Source: Betaproteobacteria bacterium (GTDB taxonomy: Bacteria; Pseudomonadota; Gammaproteobacteria; Burkholderiales; Casimicrobiaceae). Taken from it: DNA of 6,040 bases. The stretch is taken from positions 1 to 6,040 of the forward strand of contig PLYG01000351.1 in NCBI GenBank assembly GCA_003153335.1, written 5' to 3'. A program made the position numbers and the translations under genes. Under the pieces are notes generated by a model that was given only the letters and a program-made list of their open reading frames with translations, was not told the origin of the DNA and ran no database searches. Numbering within the stretch: position 1 is the first letter of the stretch; the number at the start of each line of letters is the position of its first letter. Below, in pieces: positions 1 through 4,866 of this stretch.

Positions 1-218
1 TCAACATGGCCTGCACGCTGTTTCGGCTGACCCCGGCCGAAGCCCTGGCAGGCGCCACCCGCCATGCAGCCCGCGCGCTGGGACTGGCGGATCGTGGCGT
101 ACTCGAAACGGCTAAGCGCGCGGATCTCGCGCTGTGGGACATTGGGCACCCGGCTGAACTCGCCTATCATCTGGGCTACAATCCGCTTTCACGCGTCGTC
201 CGTCACGGCTCTCCTTGA
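1..218 (+). CDS. hutI: Imidazolonepropionase, C-terminal part (5' end outside the window)
   Basis: HutI hydrolyses 4-imidazolone-5-propanoate to N-formimidoyl-L-glutamate, the third step of histidine breakdown, in the cytoplasm. Only about the last 71 residues are present; the frame is open to the left edge, with the first full codon at 3-5. The visible part starts with NMACTLFRLTPAEAL, the conserved helix that follows the metal-site strands in HutI, and continues with GLADRGVLETAKRADLALWD, which matches the 'LG-LE-GKRADLALWD' return to the small beta domain of amidohydrolases. It ends at TGA 216-218. The metal ligands lie outside the window and cannot be checked. The usual Gly before KRAD is Ala here (ETAKRAD), probably neutral. 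Two downstream genes on the same strand, hutG and hutF, carry out the next steps, which supports the call. Confidence 0.93.
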   Translation, partial: NMACTLFRLTPAEALAGATRHAARALGLADRGVLETAKRADLALWDIGHPAELAYHLGYNPLSRVVRHGSP

Positions 219-250
219 CCCGAGAGGACGAGGCACTTCCCTCACGAATT

Positions 251-265
251 GGAGCAATGAACATG
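251..265 (+). promoter_or_regulatory. Ribosome binding site that decides the peroxiredoxin start
   Basis: GGAG at 251-254 lies 8 nt before the ATG at 263 but only 2 nt before the in-frame ATG at 257. Spacing therefore favours 263, giving a protein that starts MIKVGDKLP, the usual N-terminus of this peroxiredoxin family. A TTG at 215, overlapping the hutI stop, is also in frame but has neither a good site nor homology in the added residues. Confidence 0.6.
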
Positions 266-766
266 ATCAAAGTCGGCGACAAGTTGCCCGAAGGCACTCT
301 CTCGGAATTCATCGAAGTTGAAGGCAATGGCTGCTCGATCGGGCCCAACACGTTCAAGGTCGAGGATCTGACCCGTGGCAAGACCGTGGCGGTCTTCGGC
401 TTGCCGGGCGCATTCACGCCGACCTGCTCGGCCAAGCACGTCCCCAGTTACCTGGCCAAAGCCGACGCGTTGAAGGCAAAGGGCGTGTCCGACATCATTT
501 GCATGTCGGTCAATGATGCGTTCGTGATGGGCGCCTGGGCGCGCGACCAGAAAACCGGCGGCAAGGTGCGGATGATGGGCGACGGCAGCGCGGACTTCAC
601 CAAAAAGCTCGGACTGGAACTCGATCTGACCGCAAGAGGCATGGGTGTGCGCTGTCAGCGTTTTTCGATGCTGGTGGTCGACGGTGTCGTCAAGACATTG
701 AATGTCGAAGCACCGGGCAAGTTCGAAGTCTCGGATGGCGAAACGATGTTGAAGCAAGTCGGCTGA
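263..766 (+). CDS. Prx5-type (AhpC/TSA superfamily, redoxin) peroxiredoxin
   Basis: Predicted thiol peroxidase that reduces hydrogen peroxide or organic hydroperoxides in the cytoplasm; no signal peptide is seen. The 167-residue length fits the Prx5 family. The active-site motif PGAFTPTCSAKHVP (residues 48-61) has the peroxidatic Cys at 55 with the family Thr at 52. The SVNDAFVMGAW segment (82-92) and the catalytic-type Arg130 in GMGVRCQRFSM are also typical of Prx5. Other cysteines are Cys24, Cys80 and Cys131; none is an obvious resolving Cys, so a 1-Cys mechanism using glutathione or glutaredoxin is possible (inference). The gene lies 44 nt after hutI and 49 nt before hutG on the same strand, so it is probably co-transcribed with histidine-degradation genes. 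That is not a normal hut gene, and nothing in the sequence shows a catabolic role. The start at 263 was chosen on Shine-Dalgarno spacing; 257 is the alternative. Confidence 0.93.
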   Translation: MIKVGDKLPEGTLSEFIEVEGNGCSIGPNTFKVEDLTRGKTVAVFGLPGAFTPTCSAKHVPSYLAKADALKAKGVSDIICMSVNDAFVMGAWARDQKTGGKVRMMGDGSADFTKKLGLELDLTARGMGVRCQRFSMLVVDGVVKTLNVEAPGKFEVSDGETMLKQVG

Positions 767-798
767 ACGCCGCAGGACTGAGCATCGGCTGAAGCGGT

Positions 799-818
799 CG
801 GCGGGAGCCCGCTGCGTG
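799..818 (+). promoter_or_regulatory. hutG ribosome binding site within a small hairpin
   Basis: GGGAG at 803-807 is 8 nt before the GTG at 816, a good Shine-Dalgarno spacing. The same bases lie in a predicted stem-loop, CGGCGG (799-804) against CCGCTG (809-814), with one G-U pair and a GAGC loop. If it forms, it would partly hide the site directly next to the start codon. The stem is short and was found by eye, so a regulatory role is only a suggestion. Confidence 0.4.
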
Positions 819-1643
819 CGGCCGCCCCCGACTACTCTGTCCTCTGTTGCCGTGAGCCTCTACGACTTTTCTCCAGGAACCGCTCCGCTCCTGGTCAGCA
901 TGCCGCATTGCGGCACGCATCTTCCGCCGCACATCGCCGCGGACATGACGCCGGGCGCGCTTGAAGTACCGGACACCGATTTCCACATGCCGCGCCTGTA
1001 CGATTTTGTCGCAGGACTCGGCGCGTCAGTGCTCTCCGCGACCCATTCGCGCTATGTGATCGATCTCAACCGTCCGCCCGACGGCGCGATTCTTTATCCG
1101 GACGCCAACAACACCGAGCTTTGTCCCACGACGCGGTTCGATTTCGCGCCCATTTATCGCGACGGGTGCGCGCCCGACACGGGTGCGATAAGCGCGCGGG
1201 TCGAAGAATACTGGCAGCCGTATCACGCAAGACTCGCGGCAGAGCTGGATGGGATCCGGCAACAGCACGGTTACGCGCTCTTGTTCGATGCGCATTCGAT
1301 CATCTCGGTGTGTCCACGATTTTTCGAAGGGCGGCTGACCGACTTCAATCTGGGGACCGCCGGCGGCGCGAGTTGCGATCCGGCGCTTGGACGTTCACTG
1401 TTCAAACAGGCGCAAGAGTACCCGGCCTATGCCAGCGTGCTCAACGGCCGCTTCAAAGGTGGCTACATCACGCGCCAGTACGGCAGGCCCGCGGCCGGTG
1501 TGCACGCGGTGCAGCTCGAACTGTCTGAGCGCACGTACATGGTCGAGGCGCTGCCGTTCGCGTTTGACGAAACGCTGGCCAACGCCGTTCGTCCGGTGCT
1601 GCGCGAGCTGATCCGCACGATGCTCGCGTGGAAACCGAAGTAA
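816..1643 (+). CDS. hutG: N-formylglutamate deformylase (N-formylglutamate amidohydrolase)
   Basis: Hydrolyses N-formyl-L-glutamate to L-glutamate and formate (EC 3.5.1.68), the last step of the five-step histidine pathway. Family motifs occur in order along 275 residues: LLVSMPHCGTHLPP (25-38), PDTDFHMPRLYDF (52-64), THSRYVIDLNRPP (76-88), LCPTTRFD (102-109), FDAHSIISVCPRFFEGRLTD (157-176), DFNLGTAGGASC (176-187) and GGYITRQYGRP with VQLELSERTYM (215-242). His31, His57 and Asp158/His160 lie in the conserved, metal-site-like motifs. The start is GTG 816 because of the GGGAG at 803-807; GTG 852, giving a start at VSLYDFSPGTAP, matches many homologues' N-termini but has no visible Shine-Dalgarno. 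One oddity is Ile163, where the family usually has Arg (HSIRS). The 3' end overlaps hutF by 16 nt. HutG and HutF act on consecutive intermediates, so coupled expression makes sense. Confidence 0.95.
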   Translation: MRPPPTTLSSVAVSLYDFSPGTAPLLVSMPHCGTHLPPHIAADMTPGALEVPDTDFHMPRLYDFVAGLGASVLSATHSRYVIDLNRPPDGAILYPDANNTELCPTTRFDFAPIYRDGCAPDTGAISARVEEYWQPYHARLAAELDGIRQQHGYALLFDAHSIISVCPRFFEGRLTDFNLGTAGGASCDPALGRSLFKQAQEYPAYASVLNGRFKGGYITRQYGRPAAGVHAVQLELSERTYMVEALPFAFDETLANAVRPVLRELIRTMLAWKPK

Positions 1644-3034
1644 GTCCGGCAACGCCTGCGCCGCGGCGTTTTTTTGCGCCACTGGCGTATCTGCCCGGCG
1701 GCTGGTCCGACAATGTAGCCATGGCAGTCGATGCGCGCGGCTTCTTTACCCAAGTGGTTGCCGACAGCGCGGACGATGGCGCCGAACGCCTCGGGGGCGT
1801 GGTGCTGCCCGGAATGGTCAATGCGCACAGCCATGCGTTTCAGCGCGCAATGGTGGGACTCACGCAGGTGGCCGGCCCTGGCGCCGACAATTTCTGGTCG
1901 TGGCGCACGCTGATGTATGAGCTCGCGCTCCGTCTCTCTCCCGCGCAGATCGAGGCGATCGCGACCTGGGTTTACACTGAAATGTTGCGCGGCGGCTATA
2001 CCCACGTCTGCGAATTTCATTACTTGCACAATGATGTGGACGGACGGCCTTACGCCGATCCGGCCGAGCTCTCACGGGCGGTGCTGCGCGCGGCGCAGCG
2101 CGTAGGCATAGGCATCACTCTGCTGCCCGTGTTGTACATGACCGGCGGATTCGGCGGCCAGCCGCCGCGCGCCGAGCAACGCCGTTTTCTGTCGACACCG
2201 GACCGTCTGCTCGACATCGTTCGCACGCTGCGCGCGGAATATCTTGACGATCCGATGCTTGGGTTCGGACTTGCGCCGCACAGCTTGCGCGCAGTGCCGC
2301 CCGCTCCTCTGCACGACGCGGCGGCCGGTCTGCGCGCCGTCGACGCAGGCGCGCCCATTCATATCCATATTGCCGAGCAGACCGGTGAAATCGACGCATG
2401 TGTGGCATGGTCGAACCAGCGCCCCGTGCAATGGTTGCTCGAACACGAGGAAGTCGATCGGCGCTGGAACCTAGTGCACACCACGCACATGACCGTAGAC
2501 GAAACCCTGCGCGCTGCCGCGTCCGGAGCGACGGTAGTGTTGTGCCCCACCACCGAGGCGGATCTGGGCGACGGCGTGTTCGCCTATCCTGAGCACGTGC
2601 GCGCGAATGGCGGCTACGCGATCGGCAGCGACAGCCAGGTCTGCCGCGACTGGCAAAGCGAACTGCGGATGCTCGAATACAGCCAGCGCCTGGTGCTGCG
2701 CCAACGCAATGTCGCCACGGCACCGGGACACTCGACCGGGGAAGCATTGTTCTCCGCGGCGCTCGATGGTGGCGCAAAGGCCAGCGGGTTGCCCCTCGGC
2801 CGGCTTGCGGCCGGTGCCCGCGCCGACTGGGTCGTGGTGCGCGAAGACAAGCTGGCGTTTGCCGGACGCTCGCCGGCCCGGTATCTCGACAGTCTGATTT
2901 TCGACCATCATGCGCCGGACTTCGCCGACATTGTCATCGGTGGGCACAGCCGGCGTGGAGCGCTTGAGGGTGACAACTATCGCGCTGCGCGCGCCGCATT
3001 TGCGCAGACGCTCCGCGATGTGAGCGGAAACTAA
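1628..3034 (+). CDS. hutF: Formimidoylglutamate deiminase
   Basis: Converts N-formimidoyl-L-glutamate to N-formyl-L-glutamate and ammonia (EC 3.5.3.13), feeding HutG. It is an amidohydrolase-superfamily TIM barrel of 468 residues, close to the family's usual roughly 450-460. Metal-site motifs are LPGMVNAHSHAFQRAM (His67, His69), IHIHIAEQ (His247), LVHTTHM (His284/His287) and IGSDSQ (Asp335). Other HutF marks are DNFWSWRTLMY (87-97) and CEFHYLHND (128-136). After Asp335 the family usually reads GSDSH; here it is Gln337. The small beta domain returns near LPLGRLAAGARADWVVV. The start is GTG 1628, inside hutG and without a clear Shine-Dalgarno, so translation is probably coupled to hutG termination. 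Residues from about 14 (RFFAPLAYLPGGW) already match the family N-terminus, so ATG 1721 would be too late. A terminator-like hairpin lies within codons 8-16. The gene ends with TAA and an in-frame TGA at 3047. Confidence 0.94.
   Translation: METEVSPATPAPRRFFAPLAYLPGGWSDNVAMAVDARGFFTQVVADSADDGAERLGGVVLPGMVNAHSHAFQRAMVGLTQVAGPGADNFWSWRTLMYELALRLSPAQIEAIATWVYTEMLRGGYTHVCEFHYLHNDVDGRPYADPAELSRAVLRAAQRVGIGITLLPVLYMTGGFGGQPPRAEQRRFLSTPDRLLDIVRTLRAEYLDDPMLGFGLAPHSLRAVPPAPLHDAAAGLRAVDAGAPIHIHIAEQTGEIDACVAWSNQRPVQWLLEHEEVDRRWNLVHTTHMTVDETLRAAASGATVVLCPTTEADLGDGVFAYPEHVRANGGYAIGSDSQVCRDWQSELRMLEYSQRLVLRQRNVATAPGHSTGEALFSAALDGGAKASGLPLGRLAAGARADWVVVREDKLAFAGRSPARYLDSLIFDHHAPDFADIVIGGHSRRGALEGDNYRAARAAFAQTLRDVSGN
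1651..1675 (+). terminator. Terminator-like hairpin with T7 tract at the hutG/hutF junction
   Basis: AACGCC (1651-1656) is perfectly complementary to GGCGTT (1665-1670), and the run T1669-T1675 follows directly. Inside, GC 1658-1659 can pair with GC 1663-1664 with one bulged T, extending the stem to 8 bp around a GCC loop. This is the shape of a rho-independent terminator, placed 8 nt after the hutG stop. It also encodes hutF residues 8-16, so ribosomes entering hutF would melt it. Downstream CGCC (1677-1680) can pair with GGCG (1665-1668) as an alternative fold. It could be a true partial terminator, an attenuator or chance in GC-rich coding DNA. Confidence 0.4.
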
Positions 3035-3057
3035 ACGGAAACTGAGTGAAAGTTGAG
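3025..3057 (+). repeat. Degenerate 11-bp tandem repeat across the hutF stop
   Basis: Three 11-nt units lie end to end: CGGAAACTAAA (3025-3035), CGGAAACTGAG (3036-3046) and TGAAAGTTGAG (3047-3057). Units 1 and 2 agree at 9 of 11 positions, and units 2 and 3 at 7 of 11. Unit 1 holds the hutF TAA and unit 3 begins with an in-frame TGA. It takes up most of the 34-nt gap between the converging hutF and parB, where no hairpin-plus-T-run terminator is visible on either strand. The third unit could be chance. Confidence 0.4.
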
Positions 3058-3068
3058 CAGCAGGTACG

Positions 3069-3923
3069 CTAGCGCAGCTTGGCGAGAATACCATCCAGCT
3101 GATCGAGACTGCCGTATTCGATCACCACTTGTCCCGCGCCTTTTTTCCCGGGCCGGATTCTGACTGTCGCCCCCAGCGCATCGGCCAGATTGGTCTCCAG
3201 CCGCTGCAAATCCGCATCGGGCGCCGGCTTCGATGTCTTGCCCGGGCCTTTCTTGCCCTTGCCCAAATTTTGCACCAGGCGCTCCGCCTCGCGCACGCTC
3301 AGTCCGCGTTGCGCAATCCGGTTGGCCAACAGGATTTGCTGGTCGGTGGCGAGCGAAAGCAACGCGCGCGCATGTCCCATGTCTATCGCGCCGTCGATCA
3401 ACAAGTCCTGCACTTGCGCCGCGAGTTGCGTCAGGCGCAGCACGTTGGTGACCGCGCTACGCGAGCGGCCGACCGCCAGCGCCACCTGCTCGTGCGTAAG
3501 CCCGAAGTCGTCGATCAGCCGCTTGAAGCCCTGTGCCTCTTCAAGAGGGTTCAGGTCTTCGCGCTGGATGTTTTCAATCAGCGACAGCACGGCGGCAGAT
3601 TGATCCGGCACATCGCGAACCAGTGCCGGCATCTCGATGAGACCCGCCAGCAGCGCGGCGCGCCAGCGGCGCTCACCGGCGATAATTTCATGCTTGCCAT
3701 CGCGATCGGCGCGGCGCACGAGTATCGGCTGCATGATGCCCTGAGCGGTGATCGATTCCGCCAGTTCCTGCAGCGCACCCTGGTGCATCCTGGTCCGCGG
3801 TTGATATTTGCCTGGCTTGAGCGCGTCGATACTCACGGAGAGCAGTTGATCCCCCGCCTTCGCCTCTTCATTGTTGGACAGCAGCGCATCAAGGCCGCGG
3901 CCCAACCCTTTCATTTTTGCCAT
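3069..3923 (-). CDS. parB: Chromosome partitioning protein ParB (CTP-dependent DNA clamp)
   Basis: Binds parS centromere sites near the origin, loads and slides on DNA as a CTP-dependent clamp, and stimulates ParA ATPase to separate sister origins. The 284-residue protein has all expected parts: an N-terminal ParA-contacting tail KGLGRGLDALL (5-15) including Arg9; the N-domain with LKPGKYQPRTR (35-45) and QGIMQPILVR (61-70); the CTP-site arginine motif GERRWRA (83-89); ENIQREDLNPLEEA (117-130); a helix-turn-helix at about 142-163 (LTHEQVALAVGRSRSAVTNVLR); a Lys/Gly/Pro-rich linker at about 218-234; and a C-terminal dimerisation domain from about 235. The ATG at 3923 is preceded by a modest AAGAGA. 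It lies 112 nt after parA rather than overlapping it, unlike the tighter junctions upstream, and ends 34 nt from the convergent hutF. No key motif is missing. Confidence 0.97.
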   Translation of the reverse strand: MAKMKGLGRGLDALLSNNEEAKAGDQLLSVSIDALKPGKYQPRTRMHQGALQELAESITAQGIMQPILVRRADRDGKHEIIAGERRWRAALLAGLIEMPALVRDVPDQSAAVLSLIENIQREDLNPLEEAQGFKRLIDDFGLTHEQVALAVGRSRSAVTNVLRLTQLAAQVQDLLIDGAIDMGHARALLSLATDQQILLANRIAQRGLSVREAERLVQNLGKGKKGPGKTSKPAPDADLQRLETNLADALGATVRIRPGKKGAGQVVIEYGSLDQLDGILAKLR

Positions 3924-3949
3924 GGTGTTCTCTTTACAATCGTATCGTG

Positions 3950-3966
3950 CGAGTGAATTTCATTCG
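3950..3966. other. Near-palindrome upstream of parB
   Basis: The 17-nt CGAGTGAATTTCATTCG is an inverted repeat centred on 3958 with one mismatched pair, G3953/T3963. Its near edge is 27 nt from the parB ATG. The arms touch at the centre, so it reads more like a protein-binding dyad than an RNA hairpin. It does not resemble the parS consensus. It could be an operator for parB expression, but function is inferred from position alone. Confidence 0.35.
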
Positions 3967-3981
3967 AGTCAGCGTCGCGAT

Positions 3982-4001
3982 GCGCGGAGCCAAGTCCGCG
4001 C
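3982..4001 (-). other. Perfect 7-bp hairpin in the parA-parB spacer
   Basis: GCGCGGA (3982-3988) and TCCGCGC (3995-4001) are perfect inverted repeats around a 6-nt loop. Transcribed leftward, the hairpin forms between parA and parB with no T run after it, so it is not a classic intrinsic terminator. It could set the parA:parB ratio by stabilising or processing the mRNA, or be a remnant of a weaker terminator. On the same strand an SD-like TGGAGGTAA (4009-4017) has no start codon at a suitable distance. Confidence 0.4.
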
Positions 4002-4035
4002 GGCCGATTTACCTCCACGCTTACGGCTCCGGCGA

Positions 4036-4866
4036 TCACAGCGCGGGTGCGGGTGTATCGGCGGCCGCCTCTTCATGTCTGCGCAACATTTCGCCGGCGA
4101 GCGCGAGATACGCCTGTGCACCCTTCGATGCCTTGTCGAGCACCAGCGCGGGCACGCCGTGCGAGGGCGCCTCCGCCAGCCTGACATTGCGCGGGACAAT
4201 GGTGCGGTAGACCTTGTCGCCGAAATGCTGGACCAGCTCGTTGCCGACCTGCTGCGCCAGCATGTTGCGCGGATCGTACATGGTGCGCAACAGACCTTCA
4301 ATTTCCAGCGCAGGGTTCAGGTGCGCGCGAATCCGCTTGATGGTCTGCACCAGATCGCTCAAACCCTCGAGCGCATAGTATTCGCACTGCATCGGTATCA
4401 ACACGCTGTGCGCGGCGCACAGGCCGTTGAGCGTCAGCAGCGACAGCGAAGGCGGACAATCGAGCAGGATATAATCATATTCGTTCTTGACCTCAGCGAT
4501 CGCGTCGGCCATCTGCCGTATCGCCTGCGCGAGCGCATCCTTGAGGCGCATTTCGCGTTCCGGCAAGTCCACGAGTTCCACTTCCGCACCGGCCAGTTCG
4601 CGGTTGGAGGGCACCAGGTCGAAGCCACCCGAGCCGGACCGCACGCGCACATCGGCGATACTTTTCTCGCCGAGCAGAACCTGGTACACCGTGTGCCGGA
4701 GCGCGCGCTTGTCGATGCCCGAACCCGTGGTCGCGTTGCCCTGCGGATCGAGGTCGACCAGTAGCACCCGCCTTTTCATCACTGCCAGGCTGGCTGCGAC
4801 GTTGATGCTGGTCGTCGTCTTGCCAACGCCGCCTTTCTGGTTTGCAATCGCGATAATGCGGGTCAT
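4036..4866 (-). CDS. parA: Chromosome partitioning ATPase ParA (Soj/MinD family)
   Basis: Walker-type ATPase that binds the nucleoid as an ATP dimer and moves ParB-parS complexes. The deviant Walker A motif KGGVGKTTT (11-19) has signature Lys11 and catalytic Lys16; the A' motif LLVDLDPQGNAT (35-46) has Asp38/Asp40; Walker B is YILLDCPPS (132-140) with Asp136. PMQCEYYALEGL (158-169) and VPRNVRLAEAPSHG (224-237) are typical of chromosomal ParA. Its 276 residues are longer than the usual roughly 255-260, because of an acidic/Ala/Pro tail (EEAAADTPAPAL) and about 11 apparent extra residues before Walker B (within 109-129). The ATG at 4866 overlaps the rsmG TGA as ATGA, and the first residues MTRIIAIANQKGG match the family start exactly. 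The frame stays open upstream to 5406, but that part is a shadow of rsmG. Expression is probably coupled to rsmG. Confidence 0.97.
   Translation of the reverse strand: MTRIIAIANQKGGVGKTTTSINVAASLAVMKRRVLLVDLDPQGNATTGSGIDKRALRHTVYQVLLGEKSIADVRVRSGSGGFDLVPSNRELAGAEVELVDLPEREMRLKDALAQAIRQMADAIAEVKNEYDYILLDCPPSLSLLTLNGLCAAHSVLIPMQCEYYALEGLSDLVQTIKRIRAHLNPALEIEGLLRTMYDPRNMLAQQVGNELVQHFGDKVYRTIVPRNVRLAEAPSHGVPALVLDKASKGAQAYLALAGEMLRRHEEAAADTPAPAL

Noticed and set aside
181..210. Possible parS half-site (CTTTCACGCGTC) near the end of hutI
   Set aside because: The second half of the parS palindrome (GTGAAAC) is missing, and no other parS-like 16-mer was seen in the window.
215..262. An upstream TTG start for the peroxiredoxin overlapping the hutI stop
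   Set aside because: The extra 16 residues match nothing typical of the family, and GGAG at 251-254 is placed for the ATG at 263.
2115..2777. Minus-strand open frame (220 codons) opposite hutF
   Set aside because: It is very rich in Arg and Ala, lies within the hutF coding region and shows no motif; this is expected from third-position GC bias.
3136..3150. A6 run in parB (GGG AAA AAA GGC on the coding strand) as a possible frameshift site
   Set aside because: The codon phase does not make an X-XXY-YYZ slippery heptamer, and the zero frame continues into a normal ParB C-terminus.
3129..3956. Plus-strand open frame (275 codons) opposite parB
   Set aside because: It mirrors the intact ParB coding sequence and has no family motif or convincing start signal.
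4470..4475. TATAAT as a -10 promoter element inside parA
   Set aside because: It lies in codons for the conserved Tyr-Asp-Tyr-Ile segment, and there is no TTGACA-like box at the right distance.
3871..4764. Long plus-strand open frame (297 codons) opposite parA
   Set aside because: It lies fully antisense to a clear ParA and the start of ParB, has Arg/His/Gln-rich composition typical of a GC-rich shadow frame, and shows no recognisable domain.
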